A stretch of DNA of 64,000 bases from Kitasatospora sp. MAP12-44 (GCF_029892095.1 NZ_JARZAE010000004.1:4960001-5024000); one strand, 5' to 3'. Positions 15,611 through 24,872 are shown, numbered from the stretch's first letter. Notes: generated by a model from the letters alone, not told the origin. Numbers and translations: made by a program.

Positions 15611-17672
15611 ATGCACTTCCCCCGATCATTCAGGCGCGGAGGTGTGCTGCTGGCAGCCGCGCTGCCGCTGCTCGCCGCTGTCGCCGCCGGCACCGCGGCC
15701 CGGGCCGCCACCCCCGCCCCGCGCCAGGGCCGGGCCGTGGTGCAGGGCACCAGGCCGGCCTGGGCCCAGCCGTCCGCCGACCAGGGCGCCGCCGCCGGCT
15801 CGGCGGCCGTCACCGCCCGGGTCTACCTGGCCGGCCGGGACCTGGCCGGCCTGACAGCCCTCGCCAAGGAGGTGTCCGACCCCGCGTCGTCCTCCTACGG
15901 GCACTATCTGACGGCTCGGCAGCTGGCGGATCGTTTCTCCTCCGACGACGCCCAGCAGAGCCGGGTACGGGACTGGCTGACCTCGGCCGGTCTGCGGGTC
16001 ACCGCCGCGAGTGACCACTATCTGACCGTCCAAGGTGACGTCGACACCGCGCAGCGCGCCTTCGGCACCGAACTGCGCACCTACAGCAAGGGCGGCCGGA
16101 CGTACCGCGCGCCGGCCTCGGACGTCACCGTCCCGGCGGACCTGGCCGCCGACGTGCTCAGCGTCAGCGGTCTGAGCACTGCGCCCAGCCAGGTCCACCC
16201 CGGGCACGGAGCCGCGCACCGGACCTCCTCCGGCCGGGCCCACCCCTCCGACACCCTGCCCGGGCCTGCCAACGCCTTCGTGAACTCCGGCCCGTTCTCC
16301 ACCTTCTACGGCTCGAACCCCGCGACCGGCACCCCTGCGGCCTACGGCGCCACCCAGCCGTACGTGATCCAGGGCTACACCGGCACCCAGCTCCGGTCCG
16401 CCTACGGCGCCACCGAGAGCGGCCTGACCGGCCGCGGCGCCACGGTGGCGGTGGTCGACGCCTACGACTCGCCGACCCTCGGCGACGACGTGACCCGCTA
16501 CGCCGCGGCGCACGGCGACGCCCCGTACGCCAAGGACCAACTGCTGCGCTACGACCCGGCCGTCTGGACCGACACCGCGGAAAAGTCGGACCAGACCCCG
16601 GACGGCTGCGGCGCCTCCGGCTGGTACGGCGAGCAGACCCTCGACGTGGAGGCCCTGCACGCGATGGCCCCCGAGGCCGATATCAGCTATGTCGGCGCCT
16701 CCTCCTGCAACGACCCCGACCTGCTCGACGCCCTGGACCGGGTGGTCGACCGCCATCTCGCCGACATCGTCTCCAACTCCTGGGGCGAGCCGGAGAACGC
16801 CAGCGACCCCGCGCTCGACCGCGTCTACACCGACGTCTTCCAGCGCGGCGCGGTCGAGGGCATCGGCTTCTACTTCTCCAGCGGTGACGACGGCGACGAG
16901 GTCGCCAACACCGGCACCAAGCAGAGCGACATGCCGGCCTCGCTGCCCTGGGTGACCGCGGTCGGCGGCACGGCGCTCGGCCTGGACCAGGCCGACAAGT
17001 ACCGCTTCGAGACCGGCTGGGGGACCAGGAAGGCGCTGCTCTCCGCCGACGGCAAGAGCTGGACCGACTTCCCGGGCGCCTTCACCGGCGGCTCGGGCGG
17101 CGGCACCAGCGCCCGCTTCAAGCAGCCGGGCTACCAGCGCGGCATCGTGCCCGAGGACCTGGTCACCGCCAACGGGCGGCCGCAACCGCGTGGTGCCCGA
17201 CATCGCCGCCGTCGCCGACCCCAACACCGGCTTCCTGGTCGGCCAGACCCAGGCGTTCCCGGACGGCTCGGTCAAGTACAGCGAGTACCGGATCGGCGGC
17301 ACCAGCCTGGCCTGCCCGGCGCTCGCCGGCCTCCAGGCCCTCGCCCAGCAGGCCAAGGGCTCCCCGCTCGGCTTCGCCAACCCCGCGATCTACGCCCGCT
17401 ACGGCACCGGCGCCTACCACCAGGTGACCGACCACCCCTTCGGCCCGGGCACCGAACTCGCCGAGGTGCGCGTCGACTTCGCCAACAGCGTGGACGCCGC
17501 CGCGGGCACCGTGACGTCGCTCCGATCGCTGGGCATGGACTCCTCCCTGGTGGCCGTCGAGGGCTACAACGCCGTCACCGGAGTCGGCAGCCCCACCGCC
17601 GACTACCTGCGCTCCTACGCCTGCCCGCCCGACGCCTCCACCGACGCGGACGCCAGGCCGTCCGAGAACTAA
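15611..17672 (+). pseudogene. S53 (sedolisin/kumamolisin) peptidase, frameshifted
   Basis: Secreted serine-carboxyl peptidase. A signal peptide (RSFRRGGVLLAAALPLLAAVAAGTAA) is followed by the pro-kumamolisin activation domain (about residues 50-190) and a catalytic domain. The catalytic Glu and Asp are E341 and D345 in GEQTLDVE; the Ser lies in GGTSLACPA, encoded at about 17304; a Ca-binding C-terminal segment GYNAVTGVGSPTADY follows. The first frame runs cleanly to about 17173. The rest of the enzyme continues in the +1 frame from about 17178, so one extra base, probably a G in the GGGC at 17174-17177, breaks the gene. All catalytic residues survive in the two frames, so this is either a very recent mutation or a sequencing indel. 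An intact paralogue is at 29950. Confidence 0.9.
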
Positions 17673-17861
17673 GACCGCCCGGCAATTGGGGGGTGGAGGA
17701 AGGAGCGGCGTCCGGGCCGAGTCTGGGCGGTGCCGACGAGGGAGCCACTGCGGAGCTGAGGGCCCCTCCTGCCCGTTGCCGGGCAAGGAGGGAGACTGAG
17801 GAGAAGCCGTCCAGGCGACAGCCCGGGCGTCGCGACGCCGGCCACCAATTGCTGGTCGGTC
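17673..17861 (+). mobile_element. MITE-like inverted-repeat element, copy A
   Basis: A 189-bp element with imperfect terminal inverted repeats (17673-17693 and about 17841-17861, both with GACC/GGTC tips). Its interior matches copy B (56878-57035, opposite strand) almost base for base except for an extra ~30-bp hairpin (CCTCCTGCCCG...CGGGCAAGGAGG, 17764-17791). It starts immediately after the TAA stop of the S53 gene. CTAA flanks the left tip and CTAA follows at the right tip, a possible target duplication resembling the YTAR type of some IS5 elements. No coding capacity, so any movement would need a transposase in trans. Confidence 0.75.
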
Positions 17862-18017
17862 TAAGACCGGTCGGTCTGGACCCGGCAAACCTCAGCGCCC
17901 GCCCTGCCCTCGATCCGGTACTCTGTGGATCGAGCGTCCGGGCGGGCGCTGCTCTCTGGGCCCCGGGTCATCCCGCGAGCCGAGGGACCGCAGCCGGCAG
18001 CCCAGGCACTCGGCCCC

Positions 18018-18090
18018 GCCCCAGTAGCTCAGGGGATAGAGCACAGCTCTCCTAAAGCTGGTGTCGCAGGTTCGAATCCTGCCTGGGGCA
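18018..18090 (+). tRNA. tRNA-Arg (CCT anticodon)
   Basis: A 73-nt cloverleaf. The acceptor stem GCCCCAG/CTGGGGC has discriminator A at 18090. The anticodon stem CAGCT/AGCTG closes the loop CTCCTAA, giving anticodon CCT, which reads AGG. The T-arm GCAGG-TTCGAAT-CCTGC is standard. CCA is not encoded. A U-tract terminator follows at 18108. Confidence 0.97.
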
Positions 18091-18107
18091 CAGGGAGATA
18101 CGGACAG

Positions 18108-18137
18108 GTGGGGCGCACTGGGTGCGTCCCACTTTTT
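18108..18137 (+). terminator. Terminator of tRNA-Arg
   Basis: Stem GTGGGGCGCAC/GTGCGTCCCAC (18108-18118 with 18122-18132, one G-T pair) is followed directly by TTTTT, a classic intrinsic terminator. Confidence 0.9.
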
Positions 18138-18195
18138 CGTGCCGCGGTCCAAGGAGTGCTGAGGGCCGGTCAGTTCCTGGCGGGCGGTCAGTCCC

Positions 18196-18765
18196 TTACC
18201 TGCCGGAGGGTGGGTCGTCGGGCGGGGTGTTGCGGGCGCGCTCCTGGGCGCGGGTGGCGACCTGGCTGCGGAGTTGGCGGCTGAAGGCGCTCGCGCCGGC
18301 GGTCAGGAAGACGAAGTTGTAGAAGATCTGGATCATCACCATCACGCGGCTGGTCTGGCCGGAGGCGGTGATGTCGCCGTAGCCCACCGTCGCCAGGGTG
18401 ACGAGGGTGAAGTACAGCGAGTCCACCCGGGTGTTCAGGTGGTCGAACTCGCCGGGCCGCTTGGCCAGTGCCAGGTAGGTGGTGGCGAAGACGACCAGCG
18501 ACAGGCAGATCAGCAGGGCGATCGACACCGCCGGCCGGCCTTTCGGGGAGCCCGTCATCACCCGGACGACCTGGAGCAGCAGCAGGGCGCCCTGGATGGT
18601 GATGATCAGTGCGAAGGTGAGCCAGCTCAGCAGCGGGTGGCTGGGGCCGAAGACGTCCAGCGGCAGGGTGAAGTACGCCGTGATCAGCAGCGCGAGCGCG
18701 CCTGGGACCAGCAGCCAGCTCCACGGGCTGTGGTGCGGCGGCCGGGTGCGCTGCGGTGCGTCCAT
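18196..18765 (-). CDS. Two-pore-type potassium channel (Ion_trans_2)
   Basis: Membrane protein of 189 residues. Four hydrophobic helices are visible (WLLVPGALALLITAYF, LTFALIITIQGALLLLQVV, VSIALLICLSLVVFATTYL, RVMVMIQIFYNFVFLTAG). The potassium selectivity filter TLATVGYGD sits before the last helix, as expected for a pore domain with extra N-terminal helices. No RCK or cyclic-nucleotide domain is attached. ATG 18765 follows CTGGAGCCC. It is divergent from the PucR-type regulator across about 240 bases. Its physiological signal cannot be told from sequence. Confidence 0.9.
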   Translation of the reverse strand: MDAPQRTRPPHHSPWSWLLVPGALALLITAYFTLPLDVFGPSHPLLSWLTFALIITIQGALLLLQVVRVMTGSPKGRPAVSIALLICLSLVVFATTYLALAKRPGEFDHLNTRVDSLYFTLVTLATVGYGDITASGQTSRVMVMIQIFYNFVFLTAGASAFSRQLRSQVATRAQERARNTPPDDPPSGR

Positions 18766-19003
18766 GGGCTCCAGCCTGGGGGGCCGCTGGCGGACTGTCC
18801 TGACGGGGCCTCGGCCGGGTGGGCCGTTCGGAGGCTGTGCCAGTGCCGGGCGCCGCCCCGCGGACGACGTCTGGATGATCAACAAAGAGGGTATTTCCCC
18901 CTTTGCCCTGGCACCTACTATGCAGATGCACCTGAATCCCTGGCTGATAAGAGGGCCGGCCGGGTGCGGCGCCGAGTCCGGCGCTCGGCACGAGGAGCGG
19001 TAG

Positions 19004-20581
19004 ATGATCGTCGAGGATCTCCTGCGGGTGGAGGATCTGCGGCTGGGGCTGGCCTGGGGCCCGCCCGAGCTGCTCGCCCGGCAGGTCACCGGCGTCACGT
19101 CCACCGACCTCCAGGATCCGGCCCGCTACCTGCAGCCCGGCGAGCTGGTGCTCTCCGGGCTGGTCTGGTGGCAGCCCGACCACCCCTCGGCGGCCGCGCT
19201 CGCGCTGCGCTTCGCCACCTCGCTGCGCAGCGCCGGGGTGGCCGCGCTGCTGGCCGGCGAGGGGACCCACGGCGAGGTGCCGACCGGACTGGTGGACGCC
19301 TGCCGGGTGCACGGGATCCCGCTGCTCTCGGTCCCGGCCGGGACCAGCTTCCGCGCGGTCACCGACCGGATCTACCTGCGGCTCTGGGGCGACCTGCAGG
19401 CCCGCTCGGACGGCGCCGCGGCAGTCCCGGAGACGGCCCGCCGCGAGCTGGTCGAGCTGATGTACGCGGGAGCGGCGGCGGATGTGGTGCTCGGGCGGGC
19501 GGTCTCCCGGCTGGGCTGCGGGCCCTGCTCGCTGGTCTCCGCCTCGGGCCGCACCATCGCCACCTCCCCGGGTGCGGCGGCCCCGGACCCGGAGGCCGTC
19601 CGGCGGGCGCTGCCGGCGGCCGGCGGCGACGGGTCGAGTGGCCCGGCGCCGGGGACGGCCGCGCTGGCGATCGGAGCGGACGGCGAGAGCCCGTTCGACG
19701 GCTGGTACCTCTACCCGCACGCCGACACCGCGGTCGGTTCGGCCACCGTGCTGCACGGGCTGGCGGACCTGCTCGCCACGCTGTGGACCCGCACCCGGGC
19801 CGAGGCGGCCGAGAGCCGCCGGGCGGCCGGACGGCTGGCGGCACTGCTGGCCGGTGCCGCCGCCGCGCACCCCGCCGACCTCGCCGAGGCCCTCGCCGCC
19901 TGCGGCCTGCCCCCGGGTGCGACGCTGGTGCCGCTGGTCGCCCGGATCGACGGCGTGGACGCGCCGTGGGCCGCGGACGCCCTCGCCGAGGCGCTGCGCG
20001 CGGCCACCGCCGACCCCTTCGCGGTCGGCGCGGACGACGCGGGCCGAGCCGTCGCCGCCGTGGTCTGCGAGCGGCCGGACGAGCTGACCGCCCGGCTGCG
20101 GGAGGTCTGGCCGCGCCTGCAGGCCCGGTTGCCGGACCGCCATCTGCTGCGGGCCGGTGTCGGCCCGGGCGTCGGTGGGCCGCGGGCGGAACTGGCGGCC
20201 GGGTTGCGGCAGGCCGGCTACGCCCTGGAGGCCGCCGCCTGTGCCGGACCCAAGGACTGCTCGGTGGGGGCCAGCAGCGAGCTGGACTCGCTGGCCGCCC
20301 TGGTCCGCGGCATCCCCGTCGAGGTCGCCGCCGCCTTCCGCCGCCGACTGCTCGACCCGCTGGCCGAGCACGACCGGACCAGCGGCGGCGCGCTCCTGGC
20401 CACCCTGGTCAGCTTCCTGGACCACGACTGCTCGTGGGCCAGGACAGCCGAGTCGCTGCACGTCCATGTGAACACCGTGCACTACCGGATCCGCCGGATC
20501 GAGGAGCTGACCCACCGCGACCTGGGCCGCCTGGACGACCGGCTGGACCTGCGGGCGGCCCTGCTCTGCGGCCCGGCCTGA
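19004..20581 (+). CDS. PucR-family transcriptional regulator
   Basis: A 525-residue regulator with the PucR/CdaR layout: N-terminal purine-catabolism sensing domain (about residues 5-125, VEDLLRVEDLRLGLAWGP...LLSVPAGTSFRAVTDRIY), a central GAF/GGDEF-like region, and C-terminal HTH_30 (SFLDHDCSWARTAESLHVHVNTVHYRIRRIEEL...LDLRAALLCG). Family members activate amine, purine or sugar-acid catabolism. ATG 19004 follows GAGGAGCGG. It is convergent with the nitrilase gene, a plausible but unproven target for nitrogen-source control. The inverted-repeat element at 20591 lies directly behind its stop. Confidence 0.93.
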   Translation: MIVEDLLRVEDLRLGLAWGPPELLARQVTGVTSTDLQDPARYLQPGELVLSGLVWWQPDHPSAAALALRFATSLRSAGVAALLAGEGTHGEVPTGLVDACRVHGIPLLSVPAGTSFRAVTDRIYLRLWGDLQARSDGAAAVPETARRELVELMYAGAAADVVLGRAVSRLGCGPCSLVSASGRTIATSPGAAAPDPEAVRRALPAAGGDGSSGPAPGTAALAIGADGESPFDGWYLYPHADTAVGSATVLHGLADLLATLWTRTRAEAAESRRAAGRLAALLAGAAAAHPADLAEALAACGLPPGATLVPLVARIDGVDAPWAADALAEALRAATADPFAVGADDAGRAVAAVVCERPDELTARLREVWPRLQARLPDRHLLRAGVGPGVGGPRAELAAGLRQAGYALEAAACAGPKDCSVGASSELDSLAALVRGIPVEVAAAFRRRLLDPLAEHDRTSGGALLATLVSFLDHDCSWARTAESLHVHVNTVHYRIRRIEELTHRDLGRLDDRLDLRAALLCGPA

Positions 20582-20590
20582 CCCGCCTCC

Positions 20591-20783
20591 TAGGGCCTGT
20601 CCGGCCGATCTTGCCGGGCGCGCGACGCCGGGCATCCCTCCCCCAACCTCCGGCCGGGGGTGCCCCCTCGGACGCACGCCCGAATCGCCCAAGTACGTCC
20701 AGTACGAGGACGACTCGGGCGCACGACCAGCCGGGCGCCCAACGCCGCGCGCTGATCCGACAAGATCGGCCGGACAGGCCCTA
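20591..20783. mobile_element. MITE-like inverted-repeat element, second type
   Basis: A 193-bp element bounded by 23-bp perfect terminal inverted repeats (20591-20613 and 20761-20783; tips TAGGGCCTGTCC/GGACAGGCCCTA), with further dyads inside. It fills the gap between the convergent PucR and nitrilase genes, and its right tip supplies the TAG stop codon of the nitrilase gene (20781-20783). It carries no gene. Repeats opening with this GGGCCTGTC tip are, to my recollection, common in streptomycete genomes. Unrelated in tip sequence to copies A and B. Confidence 0.8.
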
Positions 20784-21644
20784 TGCCAGGGTGAGCCGGA
20801 CCCGCGGGCCCGCCGCCACCGCGGCGTCCCGCTCGGCGATGTCGCTCAGCATCGGCAGGTCCTGCCGGATCTGCCGCAGCAGCGCCGGGTCGAGATCGCC
20901 GATCACCAGCCCGCTCTCGGTCGGCCCGGCCTCGATGAGCGGCCGCCCGTCCGGACGCCAGATCGCGCTGCCGCCGGCCCCCTCCCGTGCGCCGCTGGGG
21001 CCGGTGTGGTTGGCCAGCAGGGCGAAGCAGGTGTTGTCCATGGCCCGGGCCGGGAACCAGATCCGGCTCTGCTCGAAGCCGCCGCCGGTGAAGAACAGCG
21101 CGCCCACCAGGTAGGCGTGGCAGCCGTCCAGCGCCGCCGCCCGGGCGTGCTCGGGGAAGCCGGAGTCGTAGCAGACGCCGAGGCCGAGCCGCCAGCCGTC
21201 CAGCTCCAGCGTGCAGCCGGCCGCGCCCGCGGCGAAGACCGTCGGCTCGATGCCGTACTGGTGCTGCTTGTCGTAGCGGGCCACCACCTCGCCGGTGGAC
21301 GCGAAGACCAGGGCCGAGATGAACAGCTGCTGCGCGGCGCGGGTGGCCGCGCCCAGTACGGCCATGGTGCCGGTCTCCCGGCAGGCGGCGGCGATCGGGG
21401 CGAGGCGCGGATCGTCGGTGCTGACGGCGTAGCGGGCCGGGTCCGAGCCGATCAGCTCCGGGTCGTAGCCGGTGAGGAACTTCTCCGCGAAGACCACCAG
21501 CCGCACCCCCGCCGCGCCGGCCTCGCGGATCAGCTCGGCGGCCCGCTCGGCGTTGGCCCCCACGTCGCCCGGGACGGTGGCGGCCTGGGCGGCGGCGATC
21601 CGCAGCGGGGCGTCGGGCAGGGCTGCTGTGTGGGGAGAGGTCAT
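20781..21644 (-). CDS. Carbon-nitrogen hydrolase (nitrilase superfamily)
   Basis: Cytosolic amidase or nitrilase-like enzyme of 287 residues. The Glu-Lys-Cys triad is visible: E in VVFAEKFLTGY, K in ARYDKQHQYG and C in GLGVCYDSGFPEHAR. Substrate cannot be read from the sequence. ATG 21644 was chosen because the preceding open frame (to 22925) is the shadow of murJ; the ribosome-binding site is weak. It lies 29 bases downstream of the murJ stop on the same strand, so it may be co-transcribed. The C-terminal LTLA-stop lies inside the inverted-repeat element. Confidence 0.9.
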   Translation of the reverse strand: MTSPHTAALPDAPLRIAAAQAATVPGDVGANAERAAELIREAGAAGVRLVVFAEKFLTGYDPELIGSDPARYAVSTDDPRLAPIAAACRETGTMAVLGAATRAAQQLFISALVFASTGEVVARYDKQHQYGIEPTVFAAGAAGCTLELDGWRLGLGVCYDSGFPEHARAAALDGCHAYLVGALFFTGGGFEQSRIWFPARAMDNTCFALLANHTGPSGAREGAGGSAIWRPDGRPLIEAGPTESGLVIGDLDPALLRQIRQDLPMLSDIAERDAAVAAGPRVRLTLA

Positions 21645-21673
21645 GTCTGTTGAGCTTATCGGCCGAAGCCTGC

Positions 21674-23659
21674 TCAGCGCCGGTGCTTTCCGCCCACGGC
21701 CGCAGGCTCGGGGTAGGGGATCCGCAGCTTGCGGGCGAGGGGGGCGACCGCTGCGCCGGCGCCGAAGACGCGGGCCAGCAGGAAGAGCGAGGCCAGCACG
21801 GCCACCGAGCCCACGCCGAGTCCCAGCATGTTGCCGATCAGGCCGCCGCCCAGCGCGGCGCTGAGCTGGTCGGCCAGCCAGTGCCCGATGACGGCACCCG
21901 GCAGGCCGGCCAGCAGCAGGCCCAGGTGCAGGCCGAAGACCCGGCGCCCGTCCAGTCCGCTGCGCGGCGGTGCGATGAAGGGGGAGCGGAGCATCATCGT
22001 CTGGTCCGGCGCCGCGGTCGGGACGGGCACCGTGCGCAGCCGCCGGCTCAGCGCCCGGCCGGTGATCACCACGTTCACCACGCAGGCGACGGTCTGCGCG
22101 CCGGCCATGCCGATCACGATCCAGCGCGGCGACAGCGTCCAGTAGGCGAGGCAGGAGAGGCCGGCGTTGGTGCCGGAGCTCACCACGGTCAGCCAGAACG
22201 GTGTGCGGGCGTCGCCCATCGCGTAGAAGCCGCGGGCCAGTGCGTACTGGGCGCAGAAGGCGGGCAGGCCGATCGCGAAGACCATCAGCAGCTGCGCGAT
22301 GACCCAGGCGCTGTCCGCTCCGACCACGCCGTGCTCGAAGGCGATCGCGGCGATCTGCGGTGCCAGGGCGATGAACAGCAGGGTGGCCGCCATGATCATG
22401 CCGGCCGAGGACTTCAGCACCTGCGCCAGGTCGGCGCCGATCTCCTGCAGCTTGCCCTTGCTGGCGGCCCGGGACATCCGCGGGAGCACGGCGGTGACCA
22501 GGGAGATCGTGATGACGCCCTGCGGGACCACGAAGAGCAGGTAGGCGTTGCTGTAGGCGATGTTGCCCAGGCCCGCCTTGAGGCCGGCGTGGGCGGCCTG
22601 GGTACCGGCGCTGGTGCTCAGCCGGGAGATCACCGCGTAGGCCAGCTGGGTGGCGACGACCAGCAGCAGCGCCCAGGTGGCCGCGCGCAGCGGCTTGGTC
22701 AGGCCCGAGCCGCGCCAGTCGAAGCGGGGGTGCCAGCGGAAGCGCACGGCCCGCAGCGAGGGCAGCAGGCCCACGGTCTGCACCACCACGCCCAGCGTGC
22801 TGCCCCAGCCGAGCAGCAGGACCTGCCCGGTGGTCATGTGGCCGACGGTGCGCGCCCCCGAGGCGATGGCCATGTAGAGGCCGAAGACCGCGATGGCCAC
22901 CACGTTGTTCAGGATCGGGGTCCACATCATCGCGCCGAACTTGTTGCGCGAGGTCAGCACCTGTCCGAGCAGGGTGAACAGTCCGTAGAAGAAGATCTGC
23001 GGCAGGCAGCAGCGGGCGAAGGCGATGGTCAGATCGCGTTGCGCGCCGCTGTAGTCGGAGTAGAGGTCGACGATCTGCGGTGCGAAGAGCCAGGCCCCCA
23101 CCGTCAGGATGACCAGCGCGACGGTGCAGATCGTGAGCAGCCGGTCGGTGTAGGCGACGCCGCCGTCCTTGTGGGTCTGCGCGGCGTGCACCAGTTCGGG
23201 GACGAAGACGGAGGCCAGCACGCCGCCGATCAGCATCGTGTAGACGATGTTCGGCAGCGAGTTGGCGACATTGAACGAGTCGCCCAGCGGGCCGGTGGTC
23301 AGTGCGGCGACGATCATCGCGCTGCGGACGAAGCCCAGTGCGCGCGAGCCCATCGTGCCCAGCGCCATGATCAAGCCGTTACGGCCGTCCGAGGTCGTCT
23401 CGGCCGCCGCCGGCTGCGGCTCGGGCTCCGCCTTGCGTTGCGCGGGGAACTGCTCGGTGGGCTGGGGGTGCTCGACGGGTTGCGCATACGAGGGGTCGAC
23501 GGGACCGAAGGAGCCCTGCGCCGGGATCGGCCGCAGCGCCATCGTGGGCGGATCCCCGTACGCGTACTGGCCCGCGAAGGGGTCGGGTGGCCCGAAAGAA
23601 CCGTACGACTCAGGCGGCCCGGGTGAACCGTACGGTTCACCCGCCGTGTGCGTGGTCAT
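21674..23659 (-). CDS. murJ: Lipid II flippase MurJ/MviN-type
   Basis: Polytopic protein of 661 residues that flips undecaprenyl-linked peptidoglycan precursor across the membrane. After a 95-residue Pro/Gly/Tyr-rich cytoplasmic tail (repeated YGSPGPPE/YGSFGPPD units) come about 14 helices of the MOP superfamily fold, with signatures MGSRALGFVRSAMIVAALT, NSLPNIVYTMLIGGVLASVFVPEL and the later PQGVITISLVTAVLPRMSRAAS. ATG 23659 follows GACGGGGGTCCG. Streptomycetes usually have another murJ near oriC linked to trxB; this copy sits in a different context, so it may be a paralogue. A 406-base leader precedes it. Confidence 0.92.
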   Translation of the reverse strand: MTTHTAGEPYGSPGPPESYGSFGPPDPFAGQYAYGDPPTMALRPIPAQGSFGPVDPSYAQPVEHPQPTEQFPAQRKAEPEPQPAAAETTSDGRNGLIMALGTMGSRALGFVRSAMIVAALTTGPLGDSFNVANSLPNIVYTMLIGGVLASVFVPELVHAAQTHKDGGVAYTDRLLTICTVALVILTVGAWLFAPQIVDLYSDYSGAQRDLTIAFARCCLPQIFFYGLFTLLGQVLTSRNKFGAMMWTPILNNVVAIAVFGLYMAIASGARTVGHMTTGQVLLLGWGSTLGVVVQTVGLLPSLRAVRFRWHPRFDWRGSGLTKPLRAATWALLLVVATQLAYAVISRLSTSAGTQAAHAGLKAGLGNIAYSNAYLLFVVPQGVITISLVTAVLPRMSRAASKGKLQEIGADLAQVLKSSAGMIMAATLLFIALAPQIAAIAFEHGVVGADSAWVIAQLLMVFAIGLPAFCAQYALARGFYAMGDARTPFWLTVVSSGTNAGLSCLAYWTLSPRWIVIGMAGAQTVACVVNVVITGRALSRRLRTVPVPTAAPDQTMMLRSPFIAPPRSGLDGRRVFGLHLGLLLAGLPGAVIGHWLADQLSAALGGGLIGNMLGLGVGSVAVLASLFLLARVFGAGAAVAPLARKLRIPYPEPAAVGGKHRR

Positions 23660-24065
23660 CGGACCCCCGTCGCTCGGTGCCTGGGCAGGTGCTGCTGCGG
23701 GGCTGCCGCAGCTTGGGCAGGACGGGTGGTCGGTGTACGGAGCTGACGCGCTGGCGCGAGTTCCGGACGACCGGCCGGCGCCGTGCTGTCGTGCTCGGTT
23801 CCCTCGAACTGGGCATGGCGATGCCCAACCGGAGCAGTCTGCCCTACCGGGGCACCGGGTGGGGAGTCCTGTGCCATGTGGCAGAGATCTCCAGCGCGGA
23901 AACCAGCCGGAAAAGGACCACTCCAATCGGTCGCGGAGTGCAATGATCTGCAGGATTTCGGTCCGATTGAGGCGCTTTTGTCCCAGCTGGCGGTGGACTG
24001 GGATAGCTCATGCGGCACTGTCCACTTTCCTCCTCGGAGCCGCCGAACCACCCGTGTGAGCTATC
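23660..24065. other. Long gene-free leader of murJ
   Basis: These 406 bases between the PAP2 stop and the murJ start contain no convincing gene: the open frames on both strands are Arg/Pro/Ser-rich, lack ribosome-binding sites and mirror each other. The region is moderately A+T-richer near 23905-24060 (ATCATTGCACTCC; GAGCTATCTCACGAG), where the murJ promoter probably lies, implying a 250-350-nt untranslated leader. I see no known riboswitch motif. Confidence 0.4.
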
Positions 24066-24872
24066 TCACGAGTCGTCAAGGCCCCGCATGTCGAACTCCC
24101 CCTGGCGCGGCAGCTCCGGGAACGGCACCGCAGAGGCTAGGACGCTCTGCACGCGCGGCCTGGTTCGCCAGTTCACCCGGCGAACATCACGGGAGAGGGC
24201 GCCGGGCCGGCACAGTTCGACGGCCGCGGTGCTGGCGCCGAGCACGGCGGCGGCGAGCAGCCAGCCGCCGAGCACGTCGCTGGGCCAGTGCACCCCGAGG
24301 GCGATCCGGGTGAAGCCGACGGCCGCTGTGGTCAGCGCGGCCAGCGAGCAGGCCGCGATCCGGCCGGCCCGGGCCGCCTGCGGCCAGACCAGGGCGGCCA
24401 GGGTGCCCGAGGCGATGGCCGCGGTCATCGCGTGGCCGGACGGGAACGACGGGCCGGCGGCGTGCGCGACCGCGTCGGGGAAGTAGGGGCGGGCCCGGTC
24501 GACGGCGGTCTGGGCCGCCCATTCGGTGGCCCAGCCGAGCAGTGCCTGGGCCGCCGTCCAGCAGGCCAGCGTCCGGGCGCCGATCAGCCAGAGCCAGCCG
24601 GCCGCGAGGCCCAGCAGTGTGCGCATCGCGGCCGGGCCGCCGAGGGCGGTCAGGGTCTGCAGGGCGGCGGTCCACGCGGTGTGCCGCAGGGCGAAGTCGT
24701 GCAGTGCGTCGGTCCAGCCGCTGTCCAGTCGGGCCAGTGGGCCCCAGCCCTGGTGGACGAGCAGCAGCAGGAGCCCGAACAGCACGGCCGCACCGCTCGC
24801 GACTGCCGCGTAGCGCGGCAGTCGCGCGTGCGGCGAGCGGAGGTCGGGTGGGGCGGCGCTGGTCAGGTGCAT
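24066..24872 (-). CDS. PAP2 family membrane phosphatase
   Basis: Integral membrane lipid-phosphate phosphatase of 268 residues with six helices. The three phosphatase motifs are recognisable: DRARPYF (motif 1, with the usual leading Lys not evident), SFPSGHAM (motif 2, catalytic His) and TRIALGVHWPSDVLGG (motif 3, nucleophilic His). Possible substrates are undecaprenyl pyrophosphate or phosphatidic acid. ATG 24872 has GGAAGG upstream. It lies upstream of murJ on the same strand, separated by 406 bases. It may contribute to carrier-lipid recycling for MurJ, which is inference. Confidence 0.92.
   Translation of the reverse strand: MHLTSAAPPDLRSPHARLPRYAAVASGAAVLFGLLLLLVHQGWGPLARLDSGWTDALHDFALRHTAWTAALQTLTALGGPAAMRTLLGLAAGWLWLIGARTLACWTAAQALLGWATEWAAQTAVDRARPYFPDAVAHAAGPSFPSGHAMTAAIASGTLAALVWPQAARAGRIAACSLAALTTAAVGFTRIALGVHWPSDVLGGWLLAAAVLGASTAAVELCRPGALSRDVRRVNWRTRPRVQSVLASAVPFPELPRQGEFDMRGLDDS

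Noticed and set aside
17190..17672. 160-residue C-terminal S53 frame as an independent gene
   Set aside because: It starts in mid-domain (VVPDIAAVADP), contains the catalytic Ser block of the upstream frame and has no ribosome-binding site.
18274..21114. 946-residue plus-strand open frame
   Set aside because: Runs antisense to the K+ channel and nitrilase and out of frame to PucR, with very high Arg/Gly/Pro content; a long-ORF artefact of high G+C.
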